Of a DNA stretch of 64,000 nt, positions 50,658 to 58,950 are shown piece after piece (position 1 is the first letter of the stretch; each line of letters starts with the position of its first letter). The stretch is from positions 1,426,001-1,490,000 of the forward strand of contig NZ_CP132384.1 of NCBI RefSeq assembly GCF_030758775.1, written 5' to 3'. A program made the position numbers and the translations under genes. Source of the DNA: Bifidobacterium asteroides. Its GTDB lineage: Bacteria > Actinomycetota > Actinomycetes > Actinomycetales > Bifidobacteriaceae. The notes beneath the pieces are model-generated. The model was not told the DNA's origin, made no database searches, and saw only the letters and a list, made by a program, of their open reading frames with translations.

Positions 50658-51457
50658 GCGGCCCTCCTCAGATCCTTGCTTTGGACTGCATCAATACGGT
50701 CCTGACTGACATGCCTGGCGATCAGGCTCAGACCTTTGGCGGTCACCCTCACCGGCGGGGCGAACGCAAACGAGGAGCCGTCCTTGAGCCGGCCGGTGCT
50801 CTGATAGGCGCGCATCATCAGATGACCGTTCTTCACCCGCTCCTGTGAGGCGACCCAGTGCCCGTCACGCCGATACACCCAGCCGTGCGAGGACAGCCAG
50901 TCAGCCAGGTCCCTGACACGCATAGCACAGCCGGCACCGCTGAGCATCTTCGCCGCCTCAGCCACCGAATAGGAGCCCGAAGCGTCAGCCAGCAAGTCCA
51001 AAGCCTTGGCCTTCGGCTGCAATTCGCCCACCTGCCGCTCCGCCACAGCCCTGGCCGCACGCTCATCCTTAAGAGCAGTCGCCAGACGGATCAGATAATC
51101 CGGGTCAGACAGGGTGCGCTCAACCACATCCTCCGACATGTACGCGCCATGCCTGCGGACAGAAGGCAGCACATCATGAGTGACCCAGCGTTGAAACTCC
51201 CTGGCCTGTGGCTTGTCCGAGCGGAGCACGATCTTGTAAAGGCCTGATTCGTTGACAATCCAACCCTCGCCCTGACGACCTAGATTGAATCTAGACCGTT
51301 CATCCTGGTCCAGCCGCTTGGCCAGATCGGAGGCATTCTGCACTCCCAGCACTTTCGCCACGTCGGAAAGCACCCACCAGGTCTCACTGGTCTCAAAAGT
51401 CAGAGTTCTGACCTGATGGCCCTTAAAATCAAAGCGCTGTATAATGTCAGTTGACAT
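50654..51457 (-). CDS. Phage antirepressor (BRO-N plus KilA-C)
   Basis: 267 residues. N-terminal BRO domain (WWVLSDVAKVLGVQNASDLA, GWIVNESGLYKIVLRSDKPQ, WVTHDVLPSVRRHGAYM; about residues 10-110) and C-terminal KilAC DNA-binding domain (KALDLLADASGSYSVAEAAK, RVRDLADWLSSHGWVYR; about 150-265). Such proteins relieve repressor control on induction. GAGGTATTGCA precedes the ATG. Confidence 0.92.
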   Translation of the reverse strand: MSTDIIQRFDFKGHQVRTLTFETSETWWVLSDVAKVLGVQNASDLAKRLDQDERSRFNLGRQGEGWIVNESGLYKIVLRSDKPQAREFQRWVTHDVLPSVRRHGAYMSEDVVERTLSDPDYLIRLATALKDERAARAVAERQVGELQPKAKALDLLADASGSYSVAEAAKMLSGAGCAMRVRDLADWLSSHGWVYRRDGHWVASQERVKNGHLMMRAYQSTGRLKDGSSFAFAPPVRVTAKGLSLIARHVSQDRIDAVQSKDLRRAA

Positions 51458-51525
51458 TGCAATACCTCAATTCTTTGTCACCGCCGCAGCTGGTACCTGC
51501 GGCATTACTTTTGCAAAGGCGAAAA

Positions 51526-52161
51526 ATGCTTAAAGACCCGATAAGCACGTACAAGGAGTGGAGAGTCAGGCGGCTGAACGTCAGAATCGCCAAATTGCGC
51601 GGAAAGCAATGGGCAGAGCTGTATGTCGACAGATACAGCAGAGAGGAACTGCACCGGTTCTCCATCAAGCCGCTGTACTTCACAGACAAACGCTCCCTGC
51701 AGGACTTCATCGACCGGGTTAAAGGCGGGCAGGACATGGAAGCCCGCATCAGCATGCCGCTCCAGAAAGAAGCCACAGGCGACGACGCCGTGGAAAAATA
51801 CGTCAGCCTCCCGCCAGGGGAAAGAAAAGAGCTGAGAATCACCTTCCGCTCCCCAGACGAAGAAAGAGAGGCCACCATCTGCTTCAAAGCCCGGCATGGC
51901 CGCCGGAAGGCGATCACAACAGTCGACGGTCCCGCCAGACTGGTCGATGCCATAGAACTCTCATGCCCAGACCTCACCGAAGACATGGGCCCGGTCAGAC
52001 GCCGCCGCGCGGTTCCCGTCATCGAGCCGCTCGACTCCCGCGAGGAATCAGACAGGCGGAACAGCGCGGAACTAAACTGGAGGAATACGCTCCTGCCTGC
52101 AGTATTAGGCTTCATTGGAGGCGTCCTCCCCCTCCTGGCCAAGGCTGTCCTGCATATCTGA
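51526..52161 (+). CDS. Tail-anchored protein, inverted gene in the early region
   Basis: 211 residues. Basic N terminus (LKDPISTYKEWRVRRLNVRI), a central soluble domain and one C-terminal membrane helix (LLPAVLGFIGGVLPLLAKAV). It points against its neighbours. AAAGG precedes the ATG. It overlaps the next gene tail to tail by 57 bases. A moron or exclusion gene is possible; no family recognised. Confidence 0.6.
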   Translation: MLKDPISTYKEWRVRRLNVRIAKLRGKQWAELYVDRYSREELHRFSIKPLYFTDKRSLQDFIDRVKGGQDMEARISMPLQKEATGDDAVEKYVSLPPGERKELRITFRSPDEEREATICFKARHGRRKAITTVDGPARLVDAIELSCPDLTEDMGPVRRRRAVPVIEPLDSREESDRRNSAELNWRNTLLPAVLGFIGGVLPLLAKAVLHI

Positions 52162-52428
52162 CAGCTGCCGCTCCAGGTGATGCAGCAGCCAAGGATGCCG
52201 AACAGGCGGCTCCGTCCTTATAATGGCATCCCGCACCCTACCCACCGGCATGTCTTTCAGGAACGAACTCTCATCACACAGGTCCATGACCAGCTCACGG
52301 GCCCTGTCCGGCGACAGGCCCCGGTAGACGCCGAGCGCCATCATCAGACTCAGCGAAGCCCACGCCAGCGAGTCATACCAGCGCAAAGCATGGCAAAGAA
52401 ACCACAACGCCCTCAACTTATGCCACAT
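52105..52428 (-). CDS. Small phage protein, unknown
   Basis: 107 residues. A hydrophobic start (WHKLRALWFLCHALRWYDSL) is followed by LSPDRARELVMDLCDESSF and charged helices. Follows the Cro-like gene by one base. Ribosome site weak. Confidence 0.55.
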   Translation of the reverse strand: MWHKLRALWFLCHALRWYDSLAWASLSLMMALGVYRGLSPDRARELVMDLCDESSFLKDMPVGRVRDAIIRTEPPVRHPWLLHHLERQLSDMQDSLGQEGEDASNEA

Positions 52429-52429
52429 G

Positions 52430-52702
52430 TCACGCCGCCAGCCGGTTGTCAGACAGATCTTGCCTATGCATGGAGGCATCGAATTCCGCTGATTTAATCA
52501 AATCGTCAAAGGTAATACCAAGCCATTCAGCCACCTGATTCAGATCCTCGGTTGAGAATGGCCTCTGAAACCTGAACCGCTCGTATACATATTTCGGGTC
52601 CCTGCCCAATGCTTTTGCTACGTCCTTGCCGCTGTACCCGCAACGGGCCGCTTCCGCCCTCACTGCCCGGATGATCCGGGTGGAGGATTGCTTAAGTCTC
52701 AT
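52430..52702 (-). CDS. Cro-like HTH regulator, first early gene
   Basis: 90 residues with an HTH (AARCGYSGKDVAKALGRDPK, then YVYERFRFQRPFS). Divergent from the repressor over a 96-base control region. ATG 52702 has AAGGTG. Opens the leftward early operon. Confidence 0.7.
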   Translation of the reverse strand: MRLKQSSTRIIRAVRAEAARCGYSGKDVAKALGRDPKYVYERFRFQRPFSTEDLNQVAEWLGITFDDLIKSAEFDASMHRQDLSDNRLAA

Positions 52703-52719
52703 TTCTGGCACACCTTGAT

Positions 52720-52789
52720 AGTGCCATATTTGGGACTATCTGTCAACTCAAAGCGGGACTTATTGTAAAAAGTGCCAAAATTGGTTACT
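52720..52789. promoter_or_regulatory. Immunity operators between Cro-like and repressor genes
   Basis: Two similar dyads, AGTGCCATATTTGGGACT (52720-52737) and AGTGCCAAAATTGGTTACT (52771-52789), share the half-site AGTnCCA. A possible third half-site, GGGACT, is at 52755-52760. They flank both start codons. Confidence 0.6.
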
Positions 52790-52798
52790 ATAAGGACT

Positions 52799-53212
52799 AT
52801 GAAAAAGATAGACACGTTCACTGACCAAGCAATCAAAACTATTGAGTCCACTCGGCAGGAAGTGGGCATGACGACCCAGGAGCTCATCCGACGCTCCGGC
52901 ATCAGGAGATCCACATTCTTCAGGAAGATGCGCGGGGATACCAGCTTCACCACCGAGGACATCGATGCGTTGGCCAAGGCCATGGGCGTCGACCCATTCC
53001 TTATCCTCAGCAACGCAGCCGAAAGAGCCGATACACTTAAGAAGACACATTTGGACCTCTCCCAGCTTCCCGAGGATGAGAAGGTGGCCTACGTGCTGGA
53101 CAAGGTCAAGGCCGGCGACCAGTCCCTGGCGGCCATGAAGGATCCCAACAAGGAGAAGGAGGCAGAAAGGCGGCGATGGCAGATAAGGGTCCAAGGCTCC
53201 TGGACGGTCTGA
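52799..53212 (+). CDS. XRE-family phage repressor
   Basis: 137 residues. The N-terminal HTH reads EVGMTTQELIRRSGIRRSTF, then FTTEDIDALAKAMGVDPFLI. The C-terminal region is charged and lacks a LexA-type peptidase. The protease gene that follows suggests removal by cleavage or protease-aided loss rather than self-cleavage. AAGGACT precedes ATG 52799. Confidence 0.85.
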   Translation: MKKIDTFTDQAIKTIESTRQEVGMTTQELIRRSGIRRSTFFRKMRGDTSFTTEDIDALAKAMGVDPFLILSNAAERADTLKKTHLDLSQLPEDEKVAYVLDKVKAGDQSLAAMKDPNKEKEAERRRWQIRVQGSWTV

Positions 53213-53628
53213 CGTCGACGATGACGTACGGGCAGATGCGCCACTACGCCGACACACTGAACGTCACCATCGGCAGCGCGCTCCTGCCGGCAGGCATGAC
53301 CGGCTTCTACGATGAAGCCACCAGGACCATCCTCATCGACAGGCAGCTCATCTACTGCCAGAAACGCTGCACCCTCGTCCACGAGCTCATCCACTGGCAG
53401 CACGCCGACGCCACCAGGAACGGCATATACGGAGCACGTCTGGAACGAAGGACGCGACGCGAAACCGCGTTGAAACTCGTCAACCCACTCGAATACCAGA
53501 CAGCCGAAGCCATGTACGAAGGCGACCCCTACCAGATCGCCTGCGAACTCGACGTGACCATCCAAATCATCCAGGACTACCAGCGCATACTCGATTCAAG
53601 CCGCATGCACTGCAAAGCACAGAGCTAA
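53176..53628 (+). CDS. ImmA/IrrE-type metallopeptidase
   Basis: 150 residues with the zinc motif HELIHWQHAD near residue 69 and DRQLIYCQKRCTLVHE before it. Paired with the XRE repressor (37-base overlap), as ImmA with ImmR, where the protease cleaves the repressor on induction. Confidence 0.88.
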   Translation: MADKGPRLLDGLTSTMTYGQMRHYADTLNVTIGSALLPAGMTGFYDEATRTILIDRQLIYCQKRCTLVHELIHWQHADATRNGIYGARLERRTRRETALKLVNPLEYQTAEAMYEGDPYQIACELDVTIQIIQDYQRILDSSRMHCKAQS

Positions 53629-53700
53629 TCCCCACAAGCAAGATCTCCGTACAGAACAACTGGTAGTCTGCTGGTAGTCACAGAAGACGAAAGGAATCAC

Positions 53701-54066
53701 ATGGTCAAGAAATTGGCCTCGCTGCTCCTGGCGGTATGCGTATTAGTCTCGCTCGCTGCATGCGGAGGACAGAGCTCCGATGCAGTACAGCGGCTCAACG
53801 CCGAATGCAGCAAAGCATCCGATGCCATCCAGTACAACAAAAAAGAGAACAGCATACTGTACATATCTGAATTGGAGTCGAGCTCAAGCCCGGAGCCTTT
53901 GCCGGGCCTTTCATGCATCACAAAAACCATTGGCGTTACCGCTGACGAGCTGAACGACCAGGTGCAAGAAAACGGCAGCGGGTATTTGGAAAAGAATGGA
54001 TACAGCATAGGCATATCTTCTACCGGGCAAAATGTCATGCTTACCATAGAAGACCAAGAGAAGTGA
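53701..54066 (+). CDS. Prophage lipoprotein
   Basis: 121 residues with a lipoprotein signal ending LAAC (lipid Cys about residue 21), then a small Ser/Glu-rich domain. Expressed with the repressor genes, so present in the lysogen; superinfection exclusion is a plausible role. GAAAGGAATCAC precedes the ATG. Confidence 0.75.
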   Translation: MVKKLASLLLAVCVLVSLAACGGQSSDAVQRLNAECSKASDAIQYNKKENSILYISELESSSSPEPLPGLSCITKTIGVTADELNDQVQENGSGYLEKNGYSIGISSTGQNVMLTIEDQEK

Positions 54067-54272
54067 CAGTAATGAAGTTCGGTATGCGCACGCCCAGTCC
54101 CAGGCGCTCCCTCAAGGCGCGAACCACGGGCAAGTGGAAGAGGCAGGCGAAGAAGGCCCTCATCCCCGGCTACGGGAGGAAGGACATGGGGTGGATACGG
54201 AACCCCAGGAAAGCCGCCTACAACAAGATCTACCGGAAGACAACGTTCAGCATCTGGGACCTGTTCAAATAA
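54063..54272 (+). CDS. Small basic conserved prophage protein
   Basis: 69 residues from GTG 54063 (GTGA overlap) or 66 from ATG 54072. SLKARTTGKWKRQAKKALIP, GYGRKDMGWIRNP and KAAYNKIYRKTTFSIWDLFK recall a short protein common in Gram-positive prophages beside lysogeny genes. Function unknown. Confidence 0.65.
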   Translation: MTVMKFGMRTPSPRRSLKARTTGKWKRQAKKALIPGYGRKDMGWIRNPRKAAYNKIYRKTTFSIWDLFK

Positions 54273-54283
54273 GGCAAAATATG

Positions 54284-54306
54284 AGCCCCGCTCCGGCGGG
54301 GCTTTT
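54284..54306 (+). terminator. Terminator of the immunity cassette
   Basis: AGCCCCGC-TCCG-GCGGGGCT followed by TTTTGTTTTT. It separates the rightward lysogeny genes from the leftward integrase. Confidence 0.9.
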
Positions 54307-54345
54307 GTTTTTCTGTCTGCTTTGGCTGCCGTTGCTGCGGCTGGG

Positions 54346-55779
54346 CTATCCCGCGTTCTGTTTCTTATGCGGCTTGCGCCCGCCGATGCCTTTGCGTGAT
54401 TGGATCCACTGCTTGCGCCGACGTTCCTTCTGGGCTTTGACCTCCTCTGCTGTGGGCTCCCTGCCGGAAGGCTTCAGCGAGGGCGGCAGTTGGAGCGCCT
54501 GGGGGATGGCTTCGACCGCGTCGGCCCTCTGCTCGCTGTCGATGGTGGTGTAGATGTCGTCGACCTTGACGCTGGTGTGGCCGATCATCTCCTCGATGGC
54601 CTTGGTGTCCTTGCCGGCCTTACGCATGAGAGTGACGGCGCTGTACCTGGTCTCATGCCCGGTGCGCTCCGCAGGGTCCATGCCTGCCTTGGTGAGCAGG
54701 GCGCGGAATTCCGCGCCGTCGGTCTTCCATATGCGTGGGCTCCCGTCCCTGTTTCTGAAGATGAGACCGTAAGGGTTGGGCCAATCCTTGGTGGCCTGCA
54801 GGTAGCGGCGCATGACCTCGGCCAGTTCGGGCACCAGTGGCACGGGCCTGGACTTGCCGGACTTGGGGGTGATCAGGCACAGCCGGCCCTCCAGCTGCTC
54901 CATGACGTACCCGTCGGGCACCCGCCACCGGGCTTTGGGGCATCGGGCTCCGAAGTGGTGTCCGCACGGCCATTTGCCGTCCTTCTTTTTCCCGCACCCG
55001 TGCACGCGGGGTATCTCCGCCAGGGTGGTCTTGACCTCGTACCAGGGCTGCTCCGCGTCCAGGTGCAGGGATTTGATCTGTGCGCCGAGTATCTCGGCCT
55101 GGCGCATGCCGGTGAGTATCCTCCACCACCAGATGGCCCCCTCGCTGGGAGGCATGTCCAGCGTGGCCATCAGCATGGCCTTGAGCTCGGGCACGCTGAA
55201 CGCCCTCCGTCCGGTCTCCACCTCGCTCTGCCCCCTGACCTTGACGCCCTTGACGGGGTTGATCTTGATGACCCGGTCCCCCATGGCCAGGTCGAATATT
55301 TGATCCAGGCAGGTCCACAGCTGGTGCCGGTAGCTGACGGACCGCCCGTCCTCCCGGGCCTTGTCCAGGATGCTCTGGATGGTGGTGGGAACGAACTGCA
55401 CCATTTTCAACCCCATCCAGTCCTTGCAGTATTTGGTGACGCATCCCCGGTACGCGGTGTAGGTCTTGGGCGACACCCGCTGCTCGGCCGAGGTCAGGAA
55501 GAACTGCACGTACTTGTACAGGCGTGCGGAATCGTCGGAGATGGTGCCGGTGCTGGCGATCTGCTCCCTGGCATCCTTGAGCTTCTTCTTGACATCGTCG
55601 CTGGTCTTGCCCGTGTAGGTCTTCCGGCGGCGCACCCCGTCCGCGTCACGCCCCAGGTCGATCTGTATCTTCCACCGCTGCACGCGCTTCTTCTTGGTCG
55701 TGCCGTCCGGGCGCTTGACGGTGTAGGTGCTCCAGTACGTGTACGGCTTCGCGGCCCCCGTGGCTCTCTTCTTAGGCAT
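54346..55779 (-). CDS. int: Tyrosine-family phage integrase
   Basis: 477 residues. Arm-binding N terminus (about 1-70), core-binding domain (LYKYVQFFLTSAEQRVSPKT onward) and catalytic domain with Arg in LTGMRQAEI, HETRYSAVTLMRK, GHTSVKVDDIY and the Tyr in YTTID-like context near the end. A Cys/His insert (HGCGKKKDGKWPCGHHF) is typical of actinophage enzymes. GAGGAGTCGGC precedes the ATG. It lies next to attR and recombines the tRNA-Arg site. Confidence 0.95.
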   Translation of the reverse strand: MPKKRATGAAKPYTYWSTYTVKRPDGTTKKKRVQRWKIQIDLGRDADGVRRRKTYTGKTSDDVKKKLKDAREQIASTGTISDDSARLYKYVQFFLTSAEQRVSPKTYTAYRGCVTKYCKDWMGLKMVQFVPTTIQSILDKAREDGRSVSYRHQLWTCLDQIFDLAMGDRVIKINPVKGVKVRGQSEVETGRRAFSVPELKAMLMATLDMPPSEGAIWWWRILTGMRQAEILGAQIKSLHLDAEQPWYEVKTTLAEIPRVHGCGKKKDGKWPCGHHFGARCPKARWRVPDGYVMEQLEGRLCLITPKSGKSRPVPLVPELAEVMRRYLQATKDWPNPYGLIFRNRDGSPRIWKTDGAEFRALLTKAGMDPAERTGHETRYSAVTLMRKAGKDTKAIEEMIGHTSVKVDDIYTTIDSEQRADAVEAIPQALQLPPSLKPSGREPTAEEVKAQKERRRKQWIQSRKGIGGRKPHKKQNAG

Positions 55780-55801
55780 GCCGACTCCTCATCCGCTGTC
55801 C

Positions 55802-55822
55802 TTGTGTGCCATTTGTGTGCCA
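55802..55822 (+). repeat. Tandem integrase arm-type sites (right)
   Basis: TTGTGTGCCA at 55802-55811 and 55813-55822, period 11, between the integrase start and attR. Same element and spacing as at 15795-15815. Confidence 0.7.
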
Positions 55823-55930
55823 TCCTACAGCAAGTCCATAGACATGCCGCAGCCCTGCTACAGCCCTGCAAATGGCTTAATTACGCCATTTCGTTCCGCG
55901 AGCGCCATGGCCAGTATACGTGTAGCAACA

Positions 55931-55977
55931 GACTTCTAATCTGTAGGTCGAGAGTTCGAATCTCTCCGGGGTCACCA
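55931..55977 (+). repeat. attR core
   Basis: Exact copy of 15677-15723. Upstream phage sequence gives ACAGA where the host tRNA has ACTGA. The 254-base gap 55978-56231 to the next gene shows no gene that I can support. Confidence 0.95.
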
Positions 55978-56231
55978 TTAGCACTCCCTGCTGTTGCCCG
56001 GGCACAGGGATACTTCATGTTCTGTGCATCTCGCCATTGCAGTATTCCTTACCTCATGCACGACCCACCCGCCTTAAGACAGAAGGGCGGTCAGGTCAAG
56101 AAAGGGCACAAGCAAGAACTTAGGACTTGCCTTTGCACAATTGAGGGTCGAACCAGTCCCGCAGCCCGGCAGGAACCCGGTTGCGAACAACGCACGTTCG
56201 CTTGCCTTATACAGGACGTTGATTGTTCGCG

Positions 56232-58892
56232 TCACGACACCCGAAGGATGCCATGGGCGCCCTTCTCAGCCAGGCTCATGACGTGGTTGACCATGGAATA
56301 GTCGCCAGGCTGATCGACCTTGAGCTCCACAAACCCGCCTTGGGCCGGCAGCAGGGGCAGGACCTGGGCTCCCGCTGATGAGGATGAGGCAGCAGCGGAA
56401 TTCCCTCCTGCGCCTCCGCCTATCAGATAGCGTCCCTCAGTCCAGACCGTATCGAACTGGGTTCCCACAATGTGGAAGGACAGCGGCTGATTTGGGCCAG
56501 CATCCAGAACCCAGATGCGGACCCTTTGCCTCTTCCCCAGCTTGAGCGGGTGGGCGTCATATTGAAAAGCCCGTCCGTTGAAGGTCATGATATCCGGGTT
56601 CATGGCCGCTACCTTTTCCGCATCGGCAGCCCCTCCATTGGACCCCAGATAAATTTCGGACTGGACCAGAACATATTCAGCAGCCACGGGCGGCAGCATG
56701 CCGTCATCGACAACCACAGCCCCATACATGCCGTTGGCTATGTGGTTTGACATGGGGTCGCTGCTGCAGTGGTACATCCAAATGCCAGCCCGATCAGCGG
56801 TGAAGGTGTACAGGAGCTCCTTGCCCGGCTCAATATTGCGCATCATGGTCTGAGGGACGGCCGGACCGGCATGAAAGTCGATGGAATGGCTCATGCTTCC
56901 CTTGTTCCTGATGGTGACTTCAAAAGTGTCTCCCACACGGCCCCTTAACACCGGACCCTGAGCCAAAGGGCGCGATCCACTATCCCGCGAATCGTTCGCG
57001 TCGTCGAAGCTCCAGACCGTGCGCTCAAGCCCCGCAGCCACCTTTTCCTTGCGTTCCTTGATATCCAGTGCGTATTTTCTGGTTCCAGCCCTCCCCTGAT
57101 CATCCAGTGGCGGAAGAGCGGCCTTGGCGGGGTCGCTCTTCTCAGCCTGAGACTTGAGCTTGGCGGCTGATGGGACATGGCTTAGGGCCACCTTCCCAGC
57201 TGATGACTGACCTTGCCCGGCAACGATTCCACCCCTGGTTTTGATCTTGAGCTCCATGCCCATCTGGCGGTGTCCTGCCAGCGAGCACCATCCCAATGTG
57301 TCCCCGCCTAGGACCCCCACGTCGACCGAGACGCTCTGGCCTACCGGAACTGACCCTGTGCTCTTGCCATTGGCGAAAACCAAGTCGTGCCGCTGATCTC
57401 CGGTGTTCCTAAAATCTACAATCAGCCGGTCTCCTGCATCGATGGTGATGGTATCCGGCACAAAGGCCATCCCTTTTACCTTGATCGTTGCTCTGCTGGT
57501 GTGACCCGTCGGCTGGACGCTCTTTGACGATGCCTCCTGGACGCCTCCGGCACTAGGTGCCCCGACCGAGACAGCCAGCGTCGGCCGCAGAGCCATCAAG
57601 ACCATGGCAGCCACCAGGACCAGCACGGTAGCGGAAGTGGCAACCAGATCCGTTCTTAGGGCCAGGGTTCCCACTTGTTCGGTTTGCGAACCCTCAGGCT
57701 GGCGACGACGGTAGCGTTTGGATGCCAGGATCTGCTTGCCGCGAGCGGCCAGGTACACCACGGTCAGCATCATGGAGAGGATTCCCAGGACATTCAGCAG
57801 GTTCCCCGCCTTCCATAAGGGCGTGTAGAGCCGGATGGTTCCAAGGAGCCTGATCAGCAAGCCAACCTGCATAAGCGCCCAGGCAACCCAGAGGAGCGGG
57901 TGAAAGGGCAAGGGCCTGCGGATGACCGAGGGGACGATCATGCAGACATGGGCGATGACCATGGTCATGATGAATCCGATAGCCAAGGCATGCAGCGCCA
58001 TATCCCCCCAGTAGGTGCTGGAATCCAAGGGCGCCGCCATCCAGATGAGGGCAGCCAGAAGTCCCCAGGCGTATGCCGACAACATGCAGGTGCCCATGAA
58101 TCCTGGCAGGCCGCCATGGCGGAAGGTCCCCTTGGCCACGTCGTGACTGGCCATGACCAGGAGGAGCAGACCCAGCGACAACCCCAGAAGCGGATAGCCG
58201 ACCGCAGGCGCCATGGCTTGGATCGGCAGCATCAGGACTGTCAGGAGGCTCAGACCAAGAATTCCCGATTCAAGACGGATATCCGAAAAGACCGCCCTGG
58301 CCAGCTCCACCCGCTCCCCCACGATGGTCAGAATAAGAAAGAAGAGCCAGGTTGGGGCCAGAACCGAGGCGTCCAACCCTGCAACCCACGCAGCAGCTCC
58401 GACCAGACCAACCAGGGATCCGAGGACCTGTATGAGCACCTCTGCAGAAGGCTGCCGACGCCAGATGGCCAAGTACATGGCTGTCAGGACCAACATGGAC
58501 AAAGTCCACGGAATGCCGCCAAAAAGCTCCACCCTGACCCATGCTGGGGAATCACCATGGCTTGAAACCATCAACGACAGCAGGCAGAGCAGAGACCCCA
58601 GCAAGCCCAAGGCAGGAGCAAAAAATCCCCAGGAGGGTTTGCTGGATCCGCCGCTGCGGTAGGCCACTGCCCTCTCCAGGCCAATGGCTGCGCCCAAAAA
58701 CCCATAGACCATGAGCCCGCCGTGCAGGTCAGCCAGCGGCACCCTGCCTGAAGGGTGAATCAGATCCGCGCGAATCAACGCCGCAACAAGGCCAAGCAAT
58801 GCAGCCAGACCTGCGCCGATGAGAAGGGCCATCCTGGACCTGGGCAAGGCCGTCCTGCCGCCGGACTTGCGCATCTTTGGGTCATCCTGCAT
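56232..58892 (-). CDS. Membrane-fused NirK-type copper oxidase / nitrite reductase candidate
   Basis: 886 residues in three parts. Residues about 20-435 form around 12 membrane helices resembling NnrS-type modules (ALHALAIGFIMTMVIAHVCM). Residues about 470-550 are a cupredoxin (QRHDL, WCSLAGHRQMGM). The C-terminal part is a two-domain copper enzyme. SHSIDFH near 670 gives type-1 His, Asp and type-2 His. YHCSSDPMSNHIANGMYG near 708 gives type-2 His and type-1 Cys, His, Met. FHIVG near 807 gives the second catalytic His, and VNHVMSLAEKGAHG near 869 the remaining type-2 His. Every NirK ligand is present. Divergent from a regulator. Confidence 0.8.
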   Translation of the reverse strand: MQDDPKMRKSGGRTALPRSRMALLIGAGLAALLGLVAALIRADLIHPSGRVPLADLHGGLMVYGFLGAAIGLERAVAYRSGGSSKPSWGFFAPALGLLGSLLCLLSLMVSSHGDSPAWVRVELFGGIPWTLSMLVLTAMYLAIWRRQPSAEVLIQVLGSLVGLVGAAAWVAGLDASVLAPTWLFFLILTIVGERVELARAVFSDIRLESGILGLSLLTVLMLPIQAMAPAVGYPLLGLSLGLLLLVMASHDVAKGTFRHGGLPGFMGTCMLSAYAWGLLAALIWMAAPLDSSTYWGDMALHALAIGFIMTMVIAHVCMIVPSVIRRPLPFHPLLWVAWALMQVGLLIRLLGTIRLYTPLWKAGNLLNVLGILSMMLTVVYLAARGKQILASKRYRRRQPEGSQTEQVGTLALRTDLVATSATVLVLVAAMVLMALRPTLAVSVGAPSAGGVQEASSKSVQPTGHTSRATIKVKGMAFVPDTITIDAGDRLIVDFRNTGDQRHDLVFANGKSTGSVPVGQSVSVDVGVLGGDTLGWCSLAGHRQMGMELKIKTRGGIVAGQGQSSAGKVALSHVPSAAKLKSQAEKSDPAKAALPPLDDQGRAGTRKYALDIKERKEKVAAGLERTVWSFDDANDSRDSGSRPLAQGPVLRGRVGDTFEVTIRNKGSMSHSIDFHAGPAVPQTMMRNIEPGKELLYTFTADRAGIWMYHCSSDPMSNHIANGMYGAVVVDDGMLPPVAAEYVLVQSEIYLGSNGGAADAEKVAAMNPDIMTFNGRAFQYDAHPLKLGKRQRVRIWVLDAGPNQPLSFHIVGTQFDTVWTEGRYLIGGGAGGNSAAASSSSAGAQVLPLLPAQGGFVELKVDQPGDYSMVNHVMSLAEKGAHGILRVS

Positions 58893-58915
58893 GGGTCTGT
58901 CCGCCTTGTCCTGGG

Positions 58916-58943
58916 TTGATAATTGATTGGATAGTTATACAAT
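58916..58943 (+). promoter_or_regulatory. Promoter of the regulator gene, likely leaderless
   Basis: TTGATA and TACAAT are separated by 16 bases. The -10 ends seven bases before the ATG, so transcription should start at or next to the start codon. AT-rich repeats (ATTGATTGG, ATAGTTATACAAT) overlap it and could hold operators. Confidence 0.6.
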
Positions 58944-58950
58944 TTAATCG

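Larger units (their letters stand above)
15677..55977. mobile_element. Complete prophage integrated in tRNA-Arg
   Basis: About 40.3 kb bounded by a 47-bp exact repeat. It contains integrase, immunity, early replication, packaging, head, tail and lysis modules in canonical order. All essential siphovirus structural genes are recognisable and uninterrupted, so it may be inducible. The packaging type looks cos-like because HNH is next to the terminase genes. Confidence 0.95.

Noticed and set aside
51447-52142. 231-codon leftward frame opposite the tail-anchored gene
   Set aside because: Ser/Arg-rich with no motif; the rightward frame has a soluble domain and a clean membrane anchor.
55924-55977. 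Second tRNA-Arg at attR
   Set aside because: Only the 3' part from the D-arm end is present; acceptor 5' strand and D arm are missing, so it is an att duplication and not a gene.
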